NCBI GenBank assembly: GCA_012103455.1
Contig: WLWT01000002.1
Coordinates: 310,001 to 374,000, forward strand
Reading direction: 5' to 3'
DNA from: Gammaproteobacteria bacterium
Lineage (GTDB): Bacteria > Pseudomonadota > Gammaproteobacteria > HK1
DNA length: 64,000 nt
Under the pieces are notes generated by a model. That model was not told the origin of the DNA, searched no databases, and was given only the letters and a program-made list of their open reading frames with translations. The position numbers and the translations under genes were made by a program. Below, in pieces: positions 18,000 through 25,208 of the stretch; positions within the stretch are counted from its first letter, which is position 1, and each line of letters starts with the position of its first letter.

Positions 18000-19323
18000 T
18001 CACGATGATGGTGTTCGGTTGTGAACCGCGGCCTGATCCATGTAGGTGAACTCAACCTTGGAGAAGTCGCCGTAGATGCTCTGTAAATAAGCCTCCGGCT
18101 TATGCGGCACCGGCAATTGGGTGCCCAAGAACAAGCGCTGGCTGAGCGGTAAAACCATATCCGCGCACACCGCGTAGCCGCCATCGCCGGTGGCCTGCAT
18201 ACCTCCTTTGGGGGTGGCTCGCGTCAACACCGGTTTGCCCAACTGTTCGCATCTACGGTATGGGATCAAATCCAAGCGCAGCTCGCCGCGCATGCGGTTA
18301 CGCTGCCAACTCAATGGCCAGGGGCGCGGCGGATCGAAAGAGATAGCGATATAGTCATGGTCCGCTACTACTTCCACGTGGAAGCCGTCGCGCTGGCAGG
18401 CGCCGCACTAGCTCGTCCCAGCCCAGCTCAGGGTCCAGCAACACACCGATATCGATGTCGTCTTCCCAGGCCAGCAACTGTCCATGCTCGCGCACCGCGC
18501 CCAGCAGCGTGCCACCGTCTAACCAATACGTGGCACCTATGGCTTGCAGATGGGCGGTGACGCCAAGGCATAGTGTTTGCAGATGGCCGCGGCAACAGGG
18601 TGCGGCGTTTAACCCTAGACGCGATGAGTAGTAGTTATATGGACAAGGGGGCGTATTTTTGCCGCAGCCGCGCCAGTACAGCTCGTTGGCCGGTCCTATT
18701 TCGAGTTCCCAAATGCGGTGCTTTTTGGCAAAAGCTCTGATGTCACCGGAATCTATATCCGTGACGCCTCTATCCTTGGCGCCTATATTTTGGGCGGCCA
18801 ATCTGCCCAAGACCACGGTGTCGCCAGCGCTCATGGGGTAGCGGGTTCGGCGCCGCGGCCAACTGGATTGAAGCAACCAGTGAACTTCGACGAGCACAGC
18901 TGCCCCGGTCAGGGCCGCGAACTCGATATCCGCTAGTACCAGGCTCAAGGCGCATGACGGGGCGGCGATGACCAATCCTGCGTGACTCCCGCGGTCGGCT
19001 AGGAATTCCAACAGGGGGCGCCGGCGGCCCGGTTTAAAACAATGCGCCGGTGCGCCGACGGCTAGGAACATAATGACCAAGAAGGCGCTGGCCGCCACCG
19101 CCTGAGGCCACAGGAACCGGCCCTCGGCGAGAGCAACGAAGCTCACTGCCGCTGACATCAGCGCTAGGGTTATCACCGAGTCGCGGCGTTTGAACGGCCA
19201 CCAGTATCTCGGATAAAGCAACTGCCTGACGAACGACAGATAAGCGGCGCAATAGAGGGCGGCAGCCCCCGCCGCGTCTAAATACCAATGTGGCATCTGT
19301 ACCAGAGCCGTGAGGGTTGACAC
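18000..19323 (-). pseudogene. LicD-family transferase with membrane N-terminus, frameshifted
   Basis: Two overlapping frames form one gene. The first (GTG 19323 or ATG 19296) encodes a polytopic membrane region: LYCAAYLSFVRQLLY, SVITLALMSAAVSFVALA, AVAASAFLVIMFLAVGA and GLVIAAPSCALSLVLA. The LicD motif YWLDGGTLLGAVREHGQLLA then WEDDIDIGV follows. Near 18380-18410 the frame shifts by one base and continues as DGFHVEVVADHDYIAISFDP to 18000. LicD proteins transfer phosphocholine or a similar group to surface glycans; the acidic DDID motif binds metal. Fusion to several membrane helices is unusual. The frameshift probably inactivates it. Confidence 0.65.
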
Positions 19324-19443
19324 TGACGGCCGTAGGAACTACGCAGTATACCCAAGGCCGGAAACTTTGTAAGAGCTGCCGGGCCAAAAGCCCGGCGCGC
19401 CCATAATCCGGCGCAGTGGACCGGTAACTGCGCATGATGAACA

Positions 19444-19668
19444 ATGGAAGATACTGAAACCACTACTCCCATCCCCCCTGTCCGTACTGATGGCCGGGGT
19501 CGCCCTCGTTGCGATGACCGAGCCATACCGAACGGGATTTTGTGGATTTTACGTTCGGGTGCGCGATGTAAAGATTTACCTGAATGGTTTCCGTCATACC
19601 ACACTTGCCATAGGCGATTCCAACGCTGGGTTGAGGGTGGCACGTTGTCCAAGATATCGAGTGCATTA
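19444..19668 (+). pseudogene. IS5-family transposase N-terminal fragment
   Basis: The translation GRPRCDDRAIPNGILWILRS followed by GARCKDLPEWFPSYHTCHRR and FQRWVEGGTL is the N-terminal DUF4096-type region of IS5-family transposases. The frame ends at 19680 inside the adjacent 140-bp repeat. The catalytic DDE domain is missing. It is a fragment, possibly of the element family that mobilises the 140-bp repeats, though that link is only positional. Confidence 0.7.
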
Positions 19669-19809
19669 GGACACCTCTAAAAATGCACTTTTTCCGCGAT
19701 TGCAGCGTCAGCTTCGTGCTCGAATCCTCAGGTATGACCTATACACTGCGGTTGCGCGCGCGGTGCTTCCTTGCACTCACGAAAAAATTACTATTTTTAG
19801 CAGGTGCCC
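19669..19809 (+). mobile_element. 140-bp repeat (MITE-like), complete copy at a rearranged junction
   Basis: Ends ggacacctctaaaaatg... and ...tttttagcaggtgccc. Unlike several other copies, the 4-bp flanks differ (atta left, ctaa right). The left neighbour is an IS5 fragment and the right neighbour an integrase relic, so the copy may sit at a recombination joint between two former copies. Confidence 0.85.
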
Positions 19810-20259
19810 CTAATGACGCGCACGGAGCAGGCTCAACATCTGCTGCAACGAAGCTTGGTATGAGGCATCCAACCGGGTATCTGAACCGGCACGCCCGGCC
19901 CAATTGGCCGCCGGCGCGGAACGGGCCAGGGTCGCATGCTCCAGTTCAAGCGGTCGCGCCGCCTCACGCCAAAACAACCAATCCACAAGCTTGACCCGCA
20001 GGCGTACCGGCTAAATCAACCAGTAATCAACGCAACGCATCCACTGCTTGCTTAAACTGCCCATCGTGTAATCGATGTTGGCGCGACAAATCGTCCAGAA
20101 AAGCCTCTATGTCTGCCTTGGATAAAGCAGGCAATGATTTATTCGGGAAGGCTTTGAGCAAATTTCCGGCCTGCCGGACATACCTATGCCGCGCGCTTTC
20201 GGGCGGCTGTTTTTGGCTAACAGATTAAGGTATTTATGCCCGTTGGATGGGGCGTTCAT
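19810..20259 (-). pseudogene. Tyrosine recombinase relic, integron-integrase-like N-terminus
   Basis: Pieces in more than one frame read RHRYVRQAGNLLKAFPNKSL, then IEAFLDDLSRQHRLHDGQFK and QAVDALR (then TGA), LLVDLAGTPAGQA, VDWLFWREAARPLELEHATL and a final SLLRARH. The order and the FRQ.VDALR / DW.FW...R.LE..H.T.AR pattern match the extended N-terminal region of integron-integrase-like recombinases, which normally continue as RRHYSxRTExAYxxW. The frame stops exactly where the 140-bp repeat begins, so the catalytic part is gone. Stops and shifts confirm it is dead. Confidence 0.55.
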
Positions 20260-20493
20260 CTGAGAAGTGATGATGCGTAGTGACTCTGGTTAATCAGGAA
20301 TATACTGTTAGACTTTCCATCTGCGAGTAGCTTTCGCTTATGCCAAATACAGCGCGTAGTGCCTTCTGGATGCCTCGCCCAGTCAAGATCACGGGGCGAA
20401 CATCAACGATCACGAATTCCTTCGTCAATGCAATCATTCCTGTTGTTGAACCGACCGACGATGAGATCCTATCCGTGCTACGGGTGCTCGATA
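20260..20493. other. Region between integrase relic and IS630 copy 2
   Basis: A minus-strand frame ends at 20294 (MIALTKEFVIVDVRPVILTG, then RGIQKALRAVFGISES), and its upstream part runs into the IS630 left end. It may be the tail of a gene cut by that insertion. I recognise no family and see no frame-specific support beyond openness. Confidence 0.3.
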
Positions 20494-21610
20494 TATACCC
20501 ATCACACTTCAAGATGCGAACATCGGTGCATTAATAATGTGAAACCTATCAGTGATTCTTTTTCTCAATAAAGCCTTTCGTCTTCCAATGCGCTTGAAAA
20601 AATTCAAAGAGGCTTCCCGAAAATCTAAAAACTTCTTATAGTACCGATTATAAGTAACCGCTTCATGCATCATTTTCCAAAGTCGCTCAATTGGATTTGA
20701 ATTCGGTGAATAGGGCGGCAAATAGTGTAATTTAATGTTTGAGTCCTTGGCATAAGACTGAACGTCTTTGCTCTTATGATAAGCCGCATTATCCCAAATT
20801 ACATGAATTTCTTTCTCTGGTGTATGCCGTTTGCGTAGAGATTTTAGAAAAGATTTAATGGTTTGCGCATTCACCCGCCAACTTCAGTGTGGATTATTGT
20901 GTGACCCTCCAAAGATACAGCACCAATAAAGTTCAATCGTGTTTGACGAGCCGTTGTGGCAATACTTTTTCGAGTGCCTCTTAAAATCCATCCATAGGCC
21001 AACCGCGTTTGATACTGCGGATGAAAACTGTCCGAGAAATAGATTAAACCCTTGTTTTTAGCGTCTTTCGAAAGATGTTCATAGTCTTTGACAAACGTTT
21101 TTTGCGCCTGTGCGTTTGCTTTCGCTGGAACTGCATCAGACTTCTTATAGAAGAAATTATTGCGATGCAGCCATTTTGTCATGCCGCTTACACTGTAAAC
21201 CTTACCAAAATTCAACTTCACATAAGTGCAAATGTCCTTAACATAAGGATAAGTCATTCCTTCTAGGCGTTTAACGAGCTTTGCTGTTTCATTCTCGTCT
21301 CAATCACTTTTGCTGCCCCCGTTTTCGGGCTTCAGCTTAGCTTTAGAAAAGTAATCATCGATAGGGCGTCTAATAGTCTCATCATCTAAAAGCAAAATCC
21401 TGGAAATTTCTGAATAACTATAAACCCTCATCAAAAGCTAAAACAGCTTTTATTCGGTCTCGAATACGCCCATCTCTCTCTTTACGATGAGATTTTATGA
21501 TCTCATCGCGCTCGCTCGGTGTTAAATGATTTTTCATAAGCTTATTTTGACCATAATCAGCTAGCTAATGTAAGTATTCTATATTCGCATTTTCAATGGC
21601 GATTGGTATA
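20494..21610 (-). mobile_element. IS630-family element, copy 2 (complete ends)
   Basis: The 1117-bp element has imperfect inverted ends: TATACCCATCACACTTCAAG at 20494 and, reading inward from 21610, TATACCAATCGCCATTGAAA. Both ends sit on TA, the usual IS630/Tc1 target. Alignment with copy 1 shows scattered substitutions plus single-base indels in this copy. Confidence 0.88.
20509..21537 (-). pseudogene. IS630-family transposase, copy 2, three lesions
   Basis: Start near 21537 (MKNHLTPSERDEIIKSHRKE). An extra A near 21422 shifts the frame in the HTH domain. The same in-frame TGA as in copy 1 lies near 21300. A one-base deletion near 20875 (cccgccaac against ctcgctcaac) separates the first catalytic block from VIWDNAAYH and NPIERLWKMMHE. 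The final piece is open to 20509. Inactive. Confidence 0.85.
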
Positions 21611-21704
21611 TCCGATTGCGTTTGTTGCGTTTTTTGAGAAATCCGCGGATAAATGCCTCGTGCTGTTTATCTTCGCAGAGGACGGTGATTTTGGGGCGAC
21701 TCAC
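21611..21704 (-). pseudogene. Companion protein of the ATPase, truncated by IS630 copy 2
   Basis: GTG at 21704 overlaps the TGA of the ATPase gene (GTGA), a translational-coupling arrangement. It reads MSRPKITVLCEDKQHEAFIR then GFLKKRNKRNR and runs into the IS630 end. ITVLCED followed by a basic helix resembles the start of small TOPRIM/DUF4276-like partners that accompany AAA/ABC ATPases in presumed defence modules. Only about 31 codons survive. Confidence 0.5.
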
Positions 21705-22801
21705 GGCGTAAGCCCCTGGGCGTAAAGTTCGGATATTTTGAGCATCGTGTCGTTTGTGACGTCTAGAATGCGCGTGTAACTCTCCGGCTCACGTCCCAAC
21801 CAGACCGCTCTGTTTCCAAGAAAATCAATCGCTTCAGGATGATGCGAAATCAATATGGCCTGCGGCAGACTGTCGCCACAGCCATCCTCCAATTCCGCAA
21901 ACCAGGGTTGCAACTCCGGGAGGGTGATATAGTTGTCTGGCTCATCCAAAAACAAAGTGCGTCCAGCACCGTCGGCAAAAAGCAACAAATACAGCACGAT
22001 CAAAGCGCGCTGACCATCTGAGAGTTGGTCGAACCGATAGACATTGCCGGTTTCTTTATCTTGCGGGGAAAATTCGGCTTGCAATTCCCTGTATTCACTG
22101 CCTTTTTGCGTGAGCCTCAAGTCCACGAAGCCGGACAGCACATCACGCAGGTGGGCCATGGCATCAAAGACCTGACGCGGGCTCTCCTGTAAGCGTCCCT
22201 GATACCATGAGGCGAAATTCTCCCCATTGTCGCTGAGCCTGTCAGTATCGGAATCCGAACCGCTTCTCATGCGTTTCGGCTCCAAAAAGAGCGTTACAAA
22301 ACCACGGACCTAATTTCGGAATGCACACAATCGAGTATTGTCATCGCGTTCGGCCACTGGTGCGAGCCCCGATTGTGTCCAGTCGAAAGAATATGGTGGC
22401 CCCTCGCTGTGGTCATCGCGGTAGAGCTGCACTTCGCCCTTTTCAAAGAGAAAGAGCGGCTTGCCATCACCCAGCAGCTCTTCGCGTTTCACTCGGGTAA
22501 GTCGTCTTTCCGGGTTGTGTTCAACCACAAGTCGATACAGACAGATGTCGCCGGAGATGTCGATTTCCAATTCAAAGTGTTGTTCCGCCTTCTTGCTCCA
22601 GCGCGTGATATCGGCGGGAGAAAACAATTCGCCGACCCGCGCATCGCCACGAATGAAATCGCGCAGTTTTCCCACAACTTCAAATATCGCCGACTTGCCG
22701 CTCCCGTTTACCCCGAGCAGAAGCGTCAACTCTCCAAAACAGAGGTCAAAGTTGGTAAGACACTTGTAGTTGTCAATATGAAGGCGTTTTAGCATAGTCA
22801 T
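21701..22801 (-). pseudogene. ABC/AAA-type ATPase (AAA_21-like) with in-frame TAG
   Basis: The reading frame from about 22801 has MLKRLHIDNYKCLTNFDL, the Walker A GVNGSGKS, then ends at TAG 22310-22312 after LCAFRN. It resumes in the same frame with VRGFVTLFLEPKRM, LSDNGENFASWYQ, the signature FDQLSDGQRALIVLY, Walker B RTLFLDEPDN and the H-loop AILISHHPEA, stopping at 21701. A TGG (Trp) to TAG change would explain the stop. This is an SMC/RecF-like ATPase of the overcoming-lysogenization or phage-defence kind, with no transporter gene nearby. With its companion it forms a two-gene module, now dead. Confidence 0.72.
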
Positions 22802-22811
22802 TGGAGTCATT

Positions 22812-23436
22812 TCATACAGTGCTAAATTGGACAAGAGTTTTCAGAGTTTCTCGACTAGCCCCGCTCGGTCCCTCGCCGAAACCGATCCCGGACCGTGGCC
22901 AGCAGGGAGGACGGCGCGGGATAGTGCGTCTGCTGGAGGAGCAGCCAGGCTGCGGGCTCTCCTCCCACCACTCGACGTGGGTCGGATGGAGTTGGGCAAT
23001 GCGGGCGATGGCAGGAATGAGTTGGGCCGTGATGAACGCCTTGTTCACCACACCCTCCAGCAGCAGGTCCGTCTGAGCGATATAACTCTCGGTGCTGGAA
23101 TGCAGGCTTGAGATGATAGCGCTGTCGGTCATACCGGGCGGCGGTCTTCAGAGCGCTCCCCTCAAGCCGGGCCAGGGCCTTCCGGACGACGGGTCGGTTT
23201 GCAGAGTCATGGGTGTCAACCAGAAAAATGAGGGAGAGATAGCGCAACGTGGAACGGTGGGGCTTTGGCTGGGCGATGCGGCACAGCCCGGAGAGCGCTT
23301 CGTTTTCGGGATGCTCAAGCGTAAACTCAAAGAACACCAGCATTTGTTCGCCGGCATACAGCTCAATCAACTCCTGTCTGAGGTCGATGATGCCCTCGGA
23401 CCCCTGTCTGTTCCTCGCGTCCTTTGTGTTCTCCAT
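22812..23436 (-). pseudogene. Unrecognised gene upstream of the ATPase, frameshifted
   Basis: The first frame from ATG 23436 reads MENTKDARNRQGSEGIIDLR, QELIELYAGEQMLVFFEFTL and continues to about KTAARYDR. From about 23130 a second frame takes over with MTDSAIISSLHSSTESYIAQ, TDLLLEGVVNKAFITAQLIP and AIARIAQLHPTHVEWWE to 22812. Hydrophobicity and helix pattern look protein-like on both sides of one shift. It ends 11 bp before the ATPase start and may have been the first gene of that module. No family recognised. Confidence 0.45.
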
Positions 23437-23461
23437 ACCTGCGTCTCCGGCACTTGGAAGC

Positions 23462-23490
23462 AAAAAAAAAGCGCCCATTTTGGACGCCCC
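23462..23490 (-). terminator. Rho-independent terminator after the amidohydrolase remnant
   Basis: On the minus strand GGGGCGTCC AAAAT GGGCGC forms a short G:C stem with one mismatch, followed by nine T. It lies just after the stop of the amidohydrolase remnant at 23513. Confidence 0.6.
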
Positions 23491-23512
23491 GATCTGTATG
23501 TTTGCCAGTCTT

Positions 23513-23932
23513 CTAGTCCAGATTGTACAACTCAGCCACGTTGTCGTGAAGAATCCGGTTTTTCTCTTCTTCGGTGAGATGGGTCGTGTGCTTTGCGAGC
23601 AGTTCCTGCGACCACGGCCAGGTCGAGTCGCTATGCGGGAAGTCGTTGGCCCACATCAGACGGCGCGGGTTGCACATGTCTTTCATGCGGAACACCACCC
23701 AGTCGTCCTGAAAGGTGGTGTAGATATGTTCGCTGAAATACTCGCTCGGCATCGCTCCTGGCCGGGTTTCGGCCAGGAGCGATGCCGAGCGTAGGCATGA
23801 TCCATGCGGTACATATAGTGCGGCACCCAGCCGGCGTCGGCTTCGACACACACGATTTTCAGTTTGGGGTTGCGTTCAAACACCCCACCCAGAATAAACG
23901 TCCCCATCAGGTCCTGGTTGCCCCGAATAATG
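23513..23932 (-). pseudogene. Amidohydrolase_2-family C-terminal remnant
   Basis: One frame gives MGTFILGGVFERNPKLKIVC, VEADAGWVPHYMYRMDHAYA. After a break near 23745-23790 another gives SEYFSEHIYTTFQDDWVVFR, MKDMCNPRRLMWANDFPHSD and STWPWSQELL to LYNLD. MWANDFPHSDSTWP holds the catalytic Asp of the TIM-barrel amidohydrolases (ACMSD/LigJ-like). The N-terminal half is missing from about 23932. The break coincides with a perfect inverted repeat. Confidence 0.7.
23744..23790. repeat. Perfect 21-bp inverted repeat, 5-nt loop
   Basis: Bases 23744-23764 are the exact reverse complement of 23770-23790, separated by ggttt. The stem is G+C rich and lies inside the former amidohydrolase reading frame, where homologues have no such palindrome. 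One arm is the native coding sequence; the other replaces it and causes the frameshift. Confidence 0.92.
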
Positions 23933-24238
23933 GACCTGGCAAGCCAGACTTTCTGGCCCTACACCGATTTACTGTTGCACGACATGGGAGAGGGGCTTGC
24001 CGATGGCAAACCGGACTTCGCGGCTGGACCTCGTGACTGGCGCACGCCGGCGCTGTGGGCTATCGGACTGACTAGGGTGGTCTCCGGCGCCGTCACCTTG
24101 CTGCACGATGGGCGGGCTAGAAGTCTATCAGAGGCCATTCTCTGGCACGGCGTAGAAGCGCAGGTGTCACGAGAGGCGTTCGTGAACATGACCAAGCGCG
24201 AGCGTCAATCCTTGCTTAAGTTTCTGTCGTCGATTTGA
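23930..24238 (+). pseudogene. Di-haem oxidoreductase (DUF1111) C-terminal fragment
   Basis: Translation gives YTDLLLHDMGEGLADGKPDF, RDWRTPALWAIGLTRVVSGA, LLHDGRARSLSEAILWHGVE and a stop at 24238. This is the C-terminal end of the DUF1111 thiol-oxidoreductase/di-haem cytochrome family, whose consensus ends EAILWHGGEA followed by a short helix. The haem-binding CxxCH motifs lie upstream in intact proteins and are absent. The fragment joins head-on to the amidohydrolase remnant at about 23930. Confidence 0.68.
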
Positions 24239-24513
24239 GACGTTTCAAGTCATGTGCTTGTTCGCTGCTAGCCATTAAAATCGACAGTTGCCCAGTTCCT
24301 GGCAGTCTTTGCCTGCTGTCAGGAGGGGAGGAGCACGGTGTGTGCAGGGGGGCAGCGCCACGGGCAGGAATGGCTGCGGTAGGAGTGCTTGGGTTCTAGA
24401 TACGCCATCGGCCGTTTGGAAGGACTGTAAGCGGTGGCCAGGGGCAGTGCGAGTCCAGTGCACAATCTCGCGAGAAGCCATATCCGCGGCCATCTGAAAA
24501 AGAGGGTGTTAAC
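24239..24513. other. Intergenic region, no gene seen
   Basis: About 275 bp between the DUF1111 tail and the tRNA gene. Open frames here are short and lack ribosome sites. I see no repeat-family copy or clear hairpin terminator. Confidence 0.4.
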
Positions 24514-24590
24514 TGGTGGGCCCGCCAGGACTCGAACCTGGGACCAGCGGATTATGAGTCCGATGCTCTAACCAACTGAGCTACAGGCCC
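24514..24590 (-). tRNA. tRNA-Ile2 (anticodon CAT, lysidine type)
   Basis: The 77-nt minus-strand gene reads GGGCCTGTAGCTCAGTTGG at the 5' end. The acceptor stem GGGCCTG pairs with the 3' side CGGGCCC (with a U:G pair), and CCA is encoded. The anticodon loop is CTCATAA. The T-arm reads GGTTCGAGTCC. A CAT anticodon with ATAA 3' context and a position next to rpoD match the tRNA-Ile2 gene beside rpoD in Pseudomonas, rather than a tRNA-Met. It would need TilS modification to read AUA. Confidence 0.88.
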
Positions 24591-25208
24591 ATTTGTTAGG
24601 AAGCTTAGAAGATGCACATGGTATCACATGGCCTGCGTGCGGTAGTTATCGACTACAGCGCGGGCGCCTATAGCGGGCGCCTATAGCAAGGGGGGGGAGC
24701 TCGGGTGCCAGCCGTTCGGCAGCGTGGACGCGCCAACAACACGACGTAAATCCATGCAAAGCCCGGTGCACTCCCGGGAGAAAAAGCAATAGAGTGCTCC
24801 CCCAAAACACGTAGTAGAGTCCCAGCAGCGCTCGCAGCGTTGTAATACGCTATTCGGCTTTAAACGTTTTGGTGTCCCTGTGGTGGCGATGGAACGGGGC
24901 TTGAGACAGATACTCGCAAAACTCCGAGATGATGCTTGCGCCCAAGCCTAGGCTCCAAATGAGTATCGCGCTTTCGAGTGAGTCTTGGATGGATGTGGAT
25001 CTTCATCGGACATTTGGGCGTTGACTACTTGGCATCGACTCGGTAATCGTGACTATCGGTCTGTTTGCGTTTCCAAGCAAGAACGCCCTCTAGAAGCCAT
25101 TGGCCCTTAACAGTCAATCAGCCTAGCGCAGTCAGGGCGCTCTTGACGAACGCCCGGACCGCTGCACACTAGCGTCGATCAAGAGAGGGCGCCAATCGAG
25201 AGAGGGCG
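24591..25208. other. Intergenic region between tRNA-Ile2 and rpoD
   Basis: About 620 bp. Visible structure: two copies of gcgggcgcctatagc near 24659-24690, a run of eight G near 24691, and a near-duplicate agagagggcgcyaatcgag at 25181-25217 whose second copy includes the rpoD stop codon. No gene or RNA gene is supported. It is long for a tRNA-rpoD spacer and may hold decayed sequence. Confidence 0.45.

Noticed and set aside
11884..22801. TAG or TGA as sense codons (stop reassignment), given three in-frame stops
   Set aside because: rpoD ends with TAG and several intact genes end with TGA. The affected genes are accessory or mobile, so ordinary nonsense mutations fit better.
23864..24238. A longer DUF1111-like gene starting at 23864
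   Set aside because: The first part is antisense to the amidohydrolase remnant and shows no family similarity; only the part after about 23930 does.
24514..24590. Reading the CAT-anticodon tRNA as initiator or elongator tRNA-Met
   Set aside because: The loop context CTCATAA and its place beside rpoD match tRNA-Ile2; the initiator-type three G:C pairs in the anticodon stem are absent.
24900..25100. Possible small RNA gene between tRNA-Ile2 and rpoD
   Set aside because: No promoter, stable hairpin or terminator could be identified by eye.
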